Positions 10,201 to 18,696 of a DNA stretch of 64,000 nt are shown piece by piece; positions within the stretch are counted from its first letter, which is position 1, and every line of letters starts with the position of its first letter. Location: positions 62,001 through 126,000 of the forward strand of contig NZ_JANATA010000004.1 of the NCBI RefSeq assembly GCF_024199005.1, in the 5' to 3' direction. Below the pieces are notes generated by a model that saw only the letters and a list, made by a program, of their open reading frames with translations, was not told where the DNA came from and made no database searches. A program made the translations under genes and the position numbers. Source of the stretch: Opacimonas viscosa (GTDB lineage Bacteria; Pseudomonadota; Gammaproteobacteria; Enterobacterales; Alteromonadaceae).

Positions 10201-11472
10201 TTAATCGCTGTGCAAGGCATCTATGGGGTTTAGTTTTGATGCTTTGATAGCTGGAAATACACCAAAACCAACACCGACGATCATGCAAATACTCAAAGAA
10301 AGTCCGATGGCAGTTGGCGACCAACTGACAGCCCAGTCGCTATAAAAACCAATAATCTCAGATAAAGCTAGGCCAAAGATCACTCCACAGAGCCCCCCTA
10401 ATACAGATATGGTGAAGCTTTCTGCCAAGAATTGTAGACGGATGTCTTGTTGTGTCGCGCCGACTGCACGGAGTAAACCAATCTCTGTCGTACGTTCCAT
10501 CACATTAGCAAGCATGATATTCATAATTCCTATACCACCAACCAATAGAGATATTCCTGCGACACAAGCCATTACAATATTAAAGATTTGCTGAGTTTGT
10601 TTTTGTTGGGCTAATAATTCAGCAGGGATAATAATATCGTAATCTTTGACACCAGCATGACGCATTTCCATAAGTTGAGTAACGGCCTTAGCCGCAACAA
10701 CTGGATTCGCGGTAGGTGCAATACGTAGCTTCATACTATCAATCTCTGACGCAAGAGAATTATGTGCAAACTTTTTTAAAGCCGTGTTTAATGGAGTAAA
10801 GATGGTGTAGCGGTCACCACCAATTTTGACGCCTTGGAACTCATCTTTATTACCAGGTGGTGCTTGTAATACACCCACGACCTGTAACCAGACTTGGTTG
10901 ACTTTAACAAACTGGGCAATGGGGTCGGTATCAGGAAAGAGCTCTTTAGCAGCATCCGCTCCTAACACTGCTACTTGGGCAAGACGCTGTTCATCTTCTC
11001 CGTTGGTATAACGCCCTGATATCAGTTTTAAGTTTGCATGGGTATAGTAGCGAGCAGACACCCCTAAAACACGAGCATCGGATTTGGCATAGTCTGAATA
11101 AACATCATAGCGTTTAATAATTTTACTGGCACTAAAATCACTCACGAAAGGCAAGGTCGAAACGGCTGCTGCGACATCTCCCATACTAAGACCTAGTGAC
11201 TCTTCACGAATTTCTACTAATTCATCATCAGAAAATTCTTGTTCATTGATAATGATATTATTGACTCCCATAGAGTCGATGAGTTTTAACGCCTCTCGTT
11301 CAGCTCCTTCTCCGATGTTAAGCATAGCGATCACCGCACCTACACCAAAAATCATGCCTAGTAACGTCAAAAATGTTCTGAGTTTTTGCGCTGAGAGCTC
11401 TTTTAACGCATCTTTGATGAGAATAATGTACTGGGCAAAGCTGACTTTGGTAGTGCGTTTGAACGTGCTCAT
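10201..11472 (-). CDS. MacB/FtsX-type ABC transporter permease
   Basis: Membrane subunit of a MacB-like tripartite exporter. The N-terminus has KLRTFLTLLGMIFGVGAVIAM, a first transmembrane helix typical of MacB/LolC permeases. A periplasmic MacB-PCD-like domain of about 230 residues follows. Three C-terminal FtsX helices include LLVGGIGIMNIMLANVMERT and the TEIGLLRAVGAT coupling segment. There is no fused ATPase domain; that is the separate gene at the head of the operon. It is the last gene of a five-gene operon and overlaps the preceding adaptor gene by 4 nt. Substrate unknown; related permeases export macrolides, peptides, lipoproteins or siderophores. Confidence 0.93.
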   Translation of the reverse strand: MSTFKRTTKVSFAQYIILIKDALKELSAQKLRTFLTLLGMIFGVGAVIAMLNIGEGAEREALKLIDSMGVNNIIINEQEFSDDELVEIREESLGLSMGDVAAAVSTLPFVSDFSASKIIKRYDVYSDYAKSDARVLGVSARYYTHANLKLISGRYTNGEDEQRLAQVAVLGADAAKELFPDTDPIAQFVKVNQVWLQVVGVLQAPPGNKDEFQGVKIGGDRYTIFTPLNTALKKFAHNSLASEIDSMKLRIAPTANPVVAAKAVTQLMEMRHAGVKDYDIIIPAELLAQQKQTQQIFNIVMACVAGISLLVGGIGIMNIMLANVMERTTEIGLLRAVGATQQDIRLQFLAESFTISVLGGLCGVIFGLALSEIIGFYSDWAVSWSPTAIGLSLSICMIVGVGFGVFPAIKASKLNPIDALHSD

Positions 11473-12677
11473 GAATCAGCTCCTTGGGTAACATTTAATG
11501 CACTTAAAGCAATGTTATCACCGTTACTAAGACCGGCAGTGACTTCAATAAAATACAAGTTTTTACGACCGGTAGTAACGGGTGTTTTCACAAATTCACC
11601 GTTCTGTTCGACCCAAACAAAACTATCTTCTTGGTCATAAATAACACTCTGGAGAGGCACAACCAAACTTGGTGTGGGTGATTTTACATGGATCTTTGCT
11701 GAAACCTTACGTCCTGGTTGTAAAACACGTATATCTGATTGTTCAATATCAGCGTTTAATTCATAAAACTTGATAGGGTTCCCTCGTGCGATAGAACGTG
11801 GAAATTTTGCAACTTTCGTTAATTTACCAGTAAATTTACGCTCAGGAAAAGCATCAAGGACGATATCGACATTTTGCCCAGTTGCTAAATCAATGGCATC
11901 GTTTGCTTGGACATATAGTTTGGTTTGTAAGTTATCCAGATTAGGAATTTGAGCGATGGGGCTACCAGGGAACACGGTATTGCCGACAGCAGGTTTTTCC
12001 CCACGGCGATCTTTGACATATACCAAGAGGCCAGAATGACTAGCTTTAACTTCGAGTTGTGACAACGCAGCATCATATCTTTTGACTTTTGCGGCAAAGC
12101 CTTTCTTTTTGATATCCAGCACAGACATTTCTGAGGCATGTTGTTCTAAAACACTGTCTTCTTTCCAATCTAAAAACTCATCTTTTGCTTCCAAAAAATC
12201 GCGATTTTGTAAGGTATCAATAATTTCTAGTTGTGAATATAAACGCAGGTCATCAATGGCAAATTTATCGACAAATGCAAACTCTTGTGCAACAAATGCC
12301 TGTTCTGACAAAATATCTTGTTTTTCTTGGCTCTGTGCAGCGTTTGACTTGATGATGTCTTGCTGAATTTTGAGCATGGCAAATTCTTCTTCACGTTTTG
12401 AACGGGTAATTTGCTCAGCGTCAAAACGTGCAATCACATCTCCAGCTTGGACTTGAGTATTCTCTGGAGCTAGCCAGGCAATCATCATAGGTCGCCGACC
12501 TGGAGCAATAATTTTTTTGGCATCAGCCGCTTCTATTTCCCCCTGAGCTTCGATGGTTATACCAAATGCTTTTTCAGTAACAGTATAGACAGGAGTAATG
12601 CTTTTAGGCGGTTGGGAGCATGCAGTGAGTCCTGTTATCAATAACCCCAAAGTTACGAATGTGGGTAATCTCATCAA
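11469..12677 (-). CDS. Membrane fusion protein 3 (lipoprotein, HlyD/MacA family)
   Basis: Periplasmic adaptor of the exporter. The signal MMRLPTFVTLGLLITGLTAC ends in lipobox LTAC, so the mature protein is probably a lipoprotein. A biotinyl/lipoyl-like half (IIAPGRRPMMIAWLAPENTQ, then VQAGDVIARFD) precedes a helical hairpin from about residue 115 to 215. The second lipoyl half (GLLVYVKDRRGEKPAVGNTV) and a beta-barrel (IVLDAFPERKFTGKLTKVAK) follow, and a membrane-proximal domain ends the protein. It is the longest of three adjacent adaptors (402 aa). Start and stop overlap its neighbours by 4 nt each. Confidence 0.88.
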   Translation of the reverse strand: MMRLPTFVTLGLLITGLTACSQPPKSITPVYTVTEKAFGITIEAQGEIEAADAKKIIAPGRRPMMIAWLAPENTQVQAGDVIARFDAEQITRSKREEEFAMLKIQQDIIKSNAAQSQEKQDILSEQAFVAQEFAFVDKFAIDDLRLYSQLEIIDTLQNRDFLEAKDEFLDWKEDSVLEQHASEMSVLDIKKKGFAAKVKRYDAALSQLEVKASHSGLLVYVKDRRGEKPAVGNTVFPGSPIAQIPNLDNLQTKLYVQANDAIDLATGQNVDIVLDAFPERKFTGKLTKVAKFPRSIARGNPIKFYELNADIEQSDIRVLQPGRKVSAKIHVKSPTPSLVVPLQSVIYDQEDSFVWVEQNGEFVKTPVTTGRKNLYFIEVTAGLSNGDNIALSALNVTQGADS

Positions 12678-13690
12678 AATTCCTCCTTAGCTAAAGGAAT
12701 GGTAACGTTGGCTTGCATACCTGGACGCATAATTTCGGTATCTAAATTGTCTAAAGTGATCCAGACATCAAACACAATTTTTTGATTACGAGTAGATTTT
12801 TGTCTGTATGCTTGCCCCTTACTGGTAATGACTCCGGTGAAGCTGCGCTCTGGGTAATTATTTAGTACGACTGCAACTGTTTGGCCGATGAAAACTTTAG
12901 TCGTATCTGCTTCATCCACTTCCATTTTAATAGCGAGATTTTCCAAGGAAGGTATTTCAATTAAACTTGCGCCCATAAAGACCGTATCACCTACTGCATG
13001 TTTATCCCCGTCACCGTTCGTGTTAATGACCACGATCCCTGCAGAGGGACTTTTAATCGTTAGTTTATCGATACTTGTTTTGATTTCGTCTACTTTGGAC
13101 TGGAAACTGGTGATCCGAGCTTCTTGGACCTGTTGATTCACGATGCGTCTAGCTTTGTGTTCATCCAAGCGCTGTTGTGCTTGGGCTGACCGCACTTGAG
13201 CGATTGCATAGTCAGCTTGTTGTTTACGTCTCTCTATTTCTGAACGAGAGACATCGGTAATTTCAACTTTGCGTTTTGCTATGTCCATGTTCATATTTGC
13301 TTCAGCAAGCGCCAAGCGTAAATCTTCTTCGCGAGCTGCGTCTTCGAGGAGTAATTTCTCAAGTTCTTTTTTGGCAGCATCGAGTTCCGACTGTCTGGTT
13401 AAAAGACGATTGCGTAGATCTTGCCCATCAAATTGTAAAAGAATGTCCCCAGGTTTAACAATCTTATTTTCTGGTGCAATTTTCTGAATTTTGTATTGCC
13501 ACATTCTTGAAATGTTAGGAGGACCGATATTCACATTTTGCAATGATTGTAGCTGGGCTGGGATCACTAATTCATGTTTCACAGAGAGCTCGGTTGCTGA
13601 TTGGTTAGATTCTCCACAACCACTCAGGACAACCATGCATGTCAGACCGAAAACGCTAAAAGATCTCAATATAGAATGTCCATTCATCAT
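12674..13690 (-). CDS. Membrane fusion protein 2 (lipoprotein, HlyD family)
   Basis: Second periplasmic adaptor in the operon. The signal peptide ends FGLTCMVVLSGCGES, with lipobox LSGC. The layout is: short lipoyl half with VKPGDILLQFDGQDLRNRLL, a long charged helical hairpin at about residues 95-215 rich in Glu, Ala, Arg and Lys, a second lipoyl half (SPSAGIVVINTNG), then a barrel with VVLNNYPERSFTGVITSKGQ and RPGMQANVTIPL at the C-terminus. It has the same domain order as adaptor 3 but differs clearly in sequence, so this is not a recent tandem copy. It shares 4-nt overlaps with both neighbours. Confidence 0.88.
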   Translation of the reverse strand: MMNGHSILRSFSVFGLTCMVVLSGCGESNQSATELSVKHELVIPAQLQSLQNVNIGPPNISRMWQYKIQKIAPENKIVKPGDILLQFDGQDLRNRLLTRQSELDAAKKELEKLLLEDAAREEDLRLALAEANMNMDIAKRKVEITDVSRSEIERRKQQADYAIAQVRSAQAQQRLDEHKARRIVNQQVQEARITSFQSKVDEIKTSIDKLTIKSPSAGIVVINTNGDGDKHAVGDTVFMGASLIEIPSLENLAIKMEVDEADTTKVFIGQTVAVVLNNYPERSFTGVITSKGQAYRQKSTRNQKIVFDVWITLDNLDTEIMRPGMQANVTIPLAKEEF

Positions 13691-14730
13691 AGTTTAGCCA
13701 CTTGTTCTGGTGTAATACGAACGCTCATACCCGGGTAGAGCGTCCGTTTGGGGAGGCTTCTGAAAGATATTTCAACAGGGAAATAGGCAGCATTACTCAG
13801 TTGTGGTTTATTTTCAGCTTGGCTAGAAATCTTAGTGATTTCACCGGTATAGGCTTCACCTGGGAATGCATCAAATGTAATGTCGACGCTCTGTCCTTGA
13901 CTAAGTTGTATAGCATCAATCTCGTGCACAAACGACTCAACAATAAAATCCGTACTGGCTTGTACATCCAAAACTTTCCAACTGGGTTGAACATTCATAC
14001 CTGATTTTACTTTGGTACCATACCATGGGTGAATGGAATACGTCACTGGACCGGTGTGTTGTGCTACGACATTGAGTTTGGTCAATAGATTTTCATAATA
14101 CACAATATCTTCTTTGGCTTTATCGATATCAAGTTGTTTCTTGGCTAGCCCAGAAATACGCTGTTTTTTGGATTTTTCCAATGCCTCTGCAGCTTTAATT
14201 TGTTCCATCAACGCTCTTTCCAAAGCAAGCTGATCTTGGCCTCTTTGGTACTCAGTAATGGTATCTGATGTCACTGAAACTGGAATTTTGGCTCGATCAA
14301 CTAACATCTTTGCTACTTTTAAACGACCCTCTGCTTCGGTGTATTCTTGGTTCAAACTCATCTCTAGTTGCTGGTATTCCAGTTCTAATGCTTCCAAGCG
14401 TTCTTGAGTTTGTTCTAAAAGTGCTTGTTCGGTAGCACCGTCAAACACCGCGACTAATTCTCCTGCATTCACAACAACTCCTTCTTCGGCCATCCATTGA
14501 ATTTGGATCTGCCAGCGAGAAGCCCGTGGCGCAACCACAACCTGTTTGGCTGATGAACTCACTTTACCACTGAGAATGAGAGGCTGAGAATTGGCATAAC
14601 TAGTATGAGTAAACCCAACCATACTAATGAAGCAAACTAAAGCTAACAGGGACCTAGGGACTGTTATACGTAGCGATTGATAATGCTGGAATGCTTTTAA
14701 TAAAGCCGTTATGTGGACTTGTATTTTCAT
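13687..14730 (-). CDS. Membrane fusion protein 1 (HlyD family, Sec signal)
   Basis: First of the three adaptors. The N-terminal hydrophobic stretch SLLALVCFISMVGFTHTSYA is followed by NSQPL, suggesting a cleaved Sec signal or signal anchor; no lipobox is present, unlike adaptors 2 and 3. The N-terminus before it is long (about 25 residues), so an internal start is possible. The lipoyl half includes VVVAPRASRWQIQIQW and VVNAGELVAVFDG. A helical hairpin of about 100 residues follows, then the second half (VTYSIHPWYGTKVKSGMNV) and the barrel (ITFDAFPGEAYTGEITKISS), ending RTLYPGMSVRITPE. It overlaps the ATPase gene and adaptor 2 by 4 nt. Confidence 0.86.
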   Translation of the reverse strand: MKIQVHITALLKAFQHYQSLRITVPRSLLALVCFISMVGFTHTSYANSQPLILSGKVSSSAKQVVVAPRASRWQIQIQWMAEEGVVVNAGELVAVFDGATEQALLEQTQERLEALELEYQQLEMSLNQEYTEAEGRLKVAKMLVDRAKIPVSVTSDTITEYQRGQDQLALERALMEQIKAAEALEKSKKQRISGLAKKQLDIDKAKEDIVYYENLLTKLNVVAQHTGPVTYSIHPWYGTKVKSGMNVQPSWKVLDVQASTDFIVESFVHEIDAIQLSQGQSVDITFDAFPGEAYTGEITKISSQAENKPQLSNAAYFPVEISFRSLPKRTLYPGMSVRITPEQVAKL

Positions 14731-15416
14731 AGAGTACCTGTTTGATTTTGGGTATCTTCGATAACCTGGCCGTCTTTCATACGTATAACACGTTGTGCAT
14801 AATTTGCGATTTCTTGTTCATGGGTTACCATCACGATCGTTTGTCCTGCTTGATGCAACTCTGTCAACAAAGCCATGATCTCATCTGATGTTTTACTGTC
14901 TAAATTCCCTGTTGGTTCATCTGCAAGTATCACACTGGGTTCGTTGATGAGAGCCCTTGCAATAGCTACACGCTGGCGTTGACCACCAGACATCTCAAAG
15001 GGTTTATGATGTTTTCTATGACTCAAACCAACCCGTTCAATTAAGTTATTTGCACGCTCTTGAGCGACTTTGTCCGACACATCACTATACCTAAGCGGTA
15101 AAGTAATATTACCAACCACGTCTAATTTAGGTAAAAGGTGAAACGTTTGGAAAATAAAGCCTATGTATTTATTGCGAATGTGTGACAGCGTATCATCATC
15201 TAATTCAGCTACGTTGTTGCCATCCAAATCATACTGTCCAGATGTTGGCGTATCCAAGCACCCTAATACGTTCATCAGCGTTGACTTACCTGAACCTGAA
15301 GTCCCCATGATCGCTACGAATTCATTTTGGGCGATTTGCAAAGAGACGTTGTTCAGAGCAGTGACAAGCTCTTCGCCATTTTGGAATGTTTTGGTGATAG
15401 AGTCTAATGTGATCAT
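14727..15416 (-). CDS. MacB/LolD-type ABC transporter ATPase
   Basis: ATP-hydrolysing subunit driving the exporter. Walker A is GTSGSGKST, the Q-loop region is FIFQTFHLLP, the signature is MSGGQRQRVAIARAL, and Walker B is VILADEPTGNLDS followed by the switch VTHEQE. The PTGNLDSKT sequence and 229-aa length are typical of the MacB/LolD/FtsE subfamily. It heads the operon ATPase-adaptor-adaptor-adaptor-permease, and the ATGA overlap with the next gene implies coupled translation. It is divergent from the alcohol dehydrogenase gene. No outer-membrane TolC-like gene is nearby, so a shared TolC is likely (inference). Confidence 0.95.
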   Translation of the reverse strand: MITLDSITKTFQNGEELVTALNNVSLQIAQNEFVAIMGTSGSGKSTLMNVLGCLDTPTSGQYDLDGNNVAELDDDTLSHIRNKYIGFIFQTFHLLPKLDVVGNITLPLRYSDVSDKVAQERANNLIERVGLSHRKHHKPFEMSGGQRQRVAIARALINEPSVILADEPTGNLDSKTSDEIMALLTELHQAGQTIVMVTHEQEIANYAQRVIRMKDGQVIEDTQNQTGTL

Positions 15417-15437
15417 AGTTAGGTTTACTCGATATTT

Positions 15438-15449
15438 TAATCATGATTA
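15438..15449. promoter_or_regulatory. 12-bp perfect palindrome upstream of the ABC exporter operon
   Basis: TAATCATGATTA lies 22 bp upstream of the ATPase start codon, in the divergent gap shared with the alcohol dehydrogenase. It could be an operator for either gene; no regulator is identified. Confidence 0.3.
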
Positions 15450-15639
15450 TGCTAAGAAAAATACGGATTAAGCTAGGATGAGTTTGTAAGTATTTGTTGC
15501 AAGCGCTTAGTTATGAACTTTACAACCTTACAAAAAGTATTAACAATGTTGATATTTCACAGAATACGTCATTAAGAACAAAACATTTTCAGCCAACAAG
15601 TCCCCATTAACAGGGACAAAATTATACGGTAGCCATTCC

Positions 15640-16647
15640 ATGATAAAAGCTTTTGCAGCAACAGGTCCTACATCAGAGTTAACGCCATACGAATTTACAT
15701 TAAATGAGTTAGGTGCTCACGAGGTCGATATCGATGTCGCGTACTGTGGTGTTTGTCATTCGGATATTTCTATGCTGAAAAATGAATGGGGGATAACAGC
15801 TTACCCCTTTGTTGGTGGGCATGAAGTCGCTGGAACCATCAAAGCAGTAGGGGCACACGTTAAGAGTTTTAGGGTTGGCCAAAAAGTGGGGCTAGGATGG
15901 CAATCGGAATATTGTTTAGACTGTAGCCCATGTCACTCAGGCGACCAAAATTTATGTCGTAGCGCCAAAGGGACTATCATAGGGCGTCATGGCGGTTTTG
16001 CAGAAGTGGTTCGAGCGCACAGCTCAGCGGTTGTTGCATTACCTGATGAGTTAGACATGAAAGTGGCAGGGCCCATGTTTTGTGGTGGTATCACCGTTTT
16101 CAACCCATTAGTCCAATTTGATATTAAACCGACAGACAAAGTGGCAGTTATTGGGATTGGTGGTTTAGGGCATATTGCTTTGCAATTTTTACATGCTTGG
16201 GGGTGTGAGGTGACTGCATTTACCTCTAGTGATGCTAAAGCTCAAGAAGCATATACCTTAGGCGCGGATTATGTCATTAATTCGACCTTATCCTCAGAAC
16301 TGGAAAAGGCAGCAGACTCTTTTGATTTTATTATTTCCACAGTGAATGTGAAGTTGGATTGGAATGCGTATTTAGGTACTTTAAAACCCAAAGGACGATT
16401 ACATTTTGTCGGAGCGACTTTAGCACCGCTTGATATTGGTGTATTTAACTTAATTGGTGGACAGAAGAGTGTCTCTGGTTCACCCGTAGGCGCGCCAGGA
16501 ACCATTAAGCAAATGCTTGATTTTGCTGTACAACATAAAATAGCACCTCAGGTCGAAGAATTTGCATTGTCTGATATTAATGCTGCTATAGCGCATTTGG
16601 AATCTGGCCAAGCTCGTTACCGAGTTGTCTTAAAAAACGATTTGTAA
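15640..16647 (+). CDS. Zinc-dependent NAD(P) alcohol dehydrogenase (YahK/cinnamyl-type)
   Basis: Medium-chain dehydrogenase/reductase that probably reduces aldehydes with NADPH. Catalytic zinc ligands are C39 in YCGVCHSD and H61-E62 in GGHE. Structural zinc cysteines are C92, C95, C98 and C106. The Rossmann motif GIGGLGHIALQ follows near residue 172. The 335-aa length and HSD rather than HTD agree with the YahK/AdhC broad-specificity aldehyde reductase group. It is a single gene followed by tRNA-Pro and divergent from the ABC operon. The physiological aldehyde cannot be deduced. Confidence 0.9.
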   Translation: MIKAFAATGPTSELTPYEFTLNELGAHEVDIDVAYCGVCHSDISMLKNEWGITAYPFVGGHEVAGTIKAVGAHVKSFRVGQKVGLGWQSEYCLDCSPCHSGDQNLCRSAKGTIIGRHGGFAEVVRAHSSAVVALPDELDMKVAGPMFCGGITVFNPLVQFDIKPTDKVAVIGIGGLGHIALQFLHAWGCEVTAFTSSDAKAQEAYTLGADYVINSTLSSELEKAADSFDFIISTVNVKLDWNAYLGTLKPKGRLHFVGATLAPLDIGVFNLIGGQKSVSGSPVGAPGTIKQMLDFAVQHKIAPQVEEFALSDINAAIAHLESGQARYRVVLKNDL

Positions 16648-16691
16648 GAATAATTATTTAAAAAAGCGCTAGTAATCAGAATGGTTTTGCC

Positions 16692-16697
16692 TATAAT
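16692..16697 (+). promoter_or_regulatory. Candidate -10 element of the tRNA-Pro promoter
   Basis: TATAAT is followed by a GC-rich discriminator (ACGCG), as seen at stable-RNA promoters. No good -35 was found. A 7-bp hairpin (16701-16707 with 16715-16721) lies at the predicted start of the transcript. Confidence 0.5.
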
Positions 16698-16769
16698 ACG
16701 CGTGCTTTTGTTTGAAGCACGCCTGCTTTTATTAAAAGTACGCCTTCTAAAGTATTGGCAATTATAAAT

Positions 16770-16846
16770 CGGTGTGTGGCGCAGCTTGGTAGCGCACCTG
16801 CATGGGGTGCAGGGGGTCGGAGGTTCAAATCCTCTCACACCGACCA
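16770..16846 (+). tRNA. tRNA-Pro (anticodon GGG)
   Basis: A 77-nt cloverleaf. The acceptor stem CGGTGTG pairs with CACACCG, with discriminator A and encoded CCA. The D arm contains AGCTTGGTAGCGC. The anticodon stem CCTGC/GCAGG holds the loop ATGGGGT, reading anticodon GGG for codon CCC. The T arm is CGGAGGTTCAAATCCTCTC. It closely resembles E. coli proL. It is single and transcribed like the preceding alcohol dehydrogenase, but has its own -10 element. Confidence 0.97.
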
Positions 16847-16925
16847 TTTCTCGAAATAATTTCCCTAAATCTACCATCTCGGAAAATATTGCCTTTCCGG
16901 TTTATTTCAAATAGCGATTGGTATT

Positions 16926-16962
16926 TATTCATACTACATTTGCACCAAACATAGTATGAATA
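16926..16962 (+). repeat. Perfect 11-bp inverted repeat downstream of tRNA-Pro
   Basis: TATTCATACTA (16926-16936) and TAGTATGAATA (16952-16962) flank a 15-nt loop. There is only a short A-rich stretch after it, so it is not a classical terminator. It may stabilise the tRNA precursor 3' end or be a binding site. Confidence 0.6.
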
Positions 16963-17005
16963 GATTAAAAAATGCTTGTCTGGACGACACTGGTAGGGTG
17001 TAGTG

Positions 17006-17040
17006 GTCTGTTCCAAAAACAATCAGAACAGACTTTTTTT
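17006..17040 (+). terminator. Rho-independent terminator after tRNA-Pro
   Basis: The 8-bp stem GTCTGTTC (17006-17013) / GAACAGAC (17026-17033) is followed by seven T (17034-17040). It ends just at the stop codon of the convergent thiolase gene. Confidence 0.85.
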
Positions 17041-18225
17041 CTACATGCGTTCAAATATAACCGCAATACCTTGACCACCACCAATACACATTGTGGCTAA
17101 GCAATAACGACCACCAACACGATGCATTTCATGAATGGCTTTAGTAGCAATCACTGCGCCTGACGCACCAATTGGGTGTCCTAGTGCAATTGCACCACCG
17201 TTAACATTTGTTTTGGCTGGATCTAAATCAAGACCACGAGACACTGCAATCGCTTGTGCGGCAAATGCTTCATTTGATTCAATCACATCAATATCGTTAA
17301 GCGTTAAGCCAGCTTTTTTCAGCGCAGCTTGGGTCGCAGGAATTGGGCCTTCACCCATGACGTGGTTCGGTACACCAGCAACTGCATAAGATACCATACG
17401 TGCCATTGGTTGTAGATTGTTGGTATTAGCATAAGCTTCTGACGCGAGGGTTAAGAAAGAAGCTCCATCATTGATACCCGACGCATTACCTGCTGTCACT
17501 GTACCGTCTTTCTTAAATGCCGGGCGCATACCTGATAATTTTTCTGCAGTAGTATCTGCTTTTAAATGTTCATCAACATTGAAAATGGTTTCACCACGAC
17601 GGGATTTTAAAACAACATCTGCGATTTGATCTTTGAAATAACCAGCATCGATAGCGGCTGCTGCACGTTGATGAGATGTGGCTGCAAACACATCTTGTTC
17701 TTCACGGCTAATATCCCACTTTTCAGCAAGGTTTTCCGCAGTAATACCCATGTGACCCACACCAAAAGGGTCGGTTAATGCGGCTACCATCATATCGATC
17801 ATTTGACTATCACCCATGCGAGCACCCGAGCGCAGTGCTGGAGATAAATAGCCGGCACGTGACATGTTTTCAACGCCACCACCGATCGCTAATTGGTGAT
17901 CCCCAAGCATGATTCCTTGCGCTGAGTTCACAACTGCTTGTAGGCCAGAGCTACATAGACGGTTTACAGCCATTGCAGTTGAGTCTAGGCTCATACCAGC
18001 TTGCACAGCGGCAACACGAGCGACATAAGGGAAACGAGATTCAGTTGGAATACAGTTACCGACGACAACTGATTCAAATTGGTCCGCGGCAACACCTGAA
18101 GCTTCGATGCTTGATTTTAGTACTTGGCCAGCTAATTCAGCTGGTTCAATTGATTTTAAACTTCCATTAAAAGTACCAATGGCAGAACGTTTGGCACTTA
18201 GAACAACTACACTATTTTGGCTCAT
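17041..18225 (-). CDS. Acetyl-CoA C-acetyltransferase (thiolase)
   Basis: Condenses two acetyl-CoA, or cleaves acetoacetyl-CoA. The nucleophilic Cys is C91 in NRLCSSGLQAV. The C-terminal active-site motifs are the NEAFAAQA block, GGAIALGHPIGASGA with its His, and CIGGGQGIA with the second Cys. Length 394 aa is standard for the biosynthetic/AtoB type. It stands alone, without a partner dehydrogenase or fad genes beside it, so its pathway (ketone bodies, PHB or beta-oxidation of short chains) is not shown by context. The leader contains a 41-bp-spaced imperfect direct repeat. Confidence 0.95.
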   Translation of the reverse strand: MSQNSVVVLSAKRSAIGTFNGSLKSIEPAELAGQVLKSSIEASGVAADQFESVVVGNCIPTESRFPYVARVAAVQAGMSLDSTAMAVNRLCSSGLQAVVNSAQGIMLGDHQLAIGGGVENMSRAGYLSPALRSGARMGDSQMIDMMVAALTDPFGVGHMGITAENLAEKWDISREEQDVFAATSHQRAAAAIDAGYFKDQIADVVLKSRRGETIFNVDEHLKADTTAEKLSGMRPAFKKDGTVTAGNASGINDGASFLTLASEAYANTNNLQPMARMVSYAVAGVPNHVMGEGPIPATQAALKKAGLTLNDIDVIESNEAFAAQAIAVSRGLDLDPAKTNVNGGAIALGHPIGASGAVIATKAIHEMHRVGGRYCLATMCIGGGQGIAVIFERM

Positions 18226-18230
18226 TTTTT

Positions 18231-18294
18231 TGCTTCCAAATCCTATGAAATGATGAACTTGAATCGTGACTTGCCTTCAAATCCTATGTAAATA
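18231..18294. repeat. Imperfect direct repeat in the thiolase leader
   Basis: The 23-bp units 18231-18253 and 18272-18294 match at 18 positions and share the core CAAATCCTATG, spaced 41 bp start to start. One copy covers the thiolase Shine-Dalgarno region on the minus strand. It may be a leader duplication or two regulator sites. Confidence 0.5.
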
Positions 18295-18490
18295 TGTTGT
18301 GGTGATAATTTAACCACAAACTTACTTTATAGGTTTTTATCTATAATTTGAATGCTTAAGGGGTAGACATTGGTTGTAATTGAGTGGATTTTGTTCATTA
18401 GTTACCCATTTTCATAAGCAAAAAGATTGAAGTTTATTTTAAAAATACCGATATTTAATAAGGTAAGGATACCTAATTAGAGAAAGGATA

Positions 18491-18631
18491 ATGAAAAAAT
18501 ATCAACGTTTTGATGATTACCTATTTGACGAAGAACAATCTGACTCGTCCAACAGAAAAAAACACAAAAGAGAAAAAGAGAAATCTTTAGCTGACAAGCG
18601 AAGAAAGAATCGTCAGCCTGATTTTGTTTAA
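18491..18631 (+). CDS. 46-aa highly charged microprotein
   Basis: Below the usual gene-calling size but well formed. AGAAAGGATA precedes an ATG, giving a Shine-Dalgarno core about 5 nt upstream. The protein begins MKKYQRFDDYLFDEEQSDSS. An acidic first half is followed by a very basic second half (RKKHKREKEK, then DKRRKNRQPDFV), with no cysteine and no hydrophobic helix. This suggests a cytoplasmic, probably disordered, nucleic-acid or ribosome-associated protein (inference). It sits between the divergent leader of the thiolase and the convergent DUF3307 gene. I do not recognise a named family. Confidence 0.6.
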   Translation: MKKYQRFDDYLFDEEQSDSSNRKKHKREKEKSLADKRRKNRQPDFV

Positions 18632-18696
18632 GTATCTTGCGACACGCTTACTCAAATATGCACTTTGCGTCAAACTAAATATAGGGGGCGTGAAAT

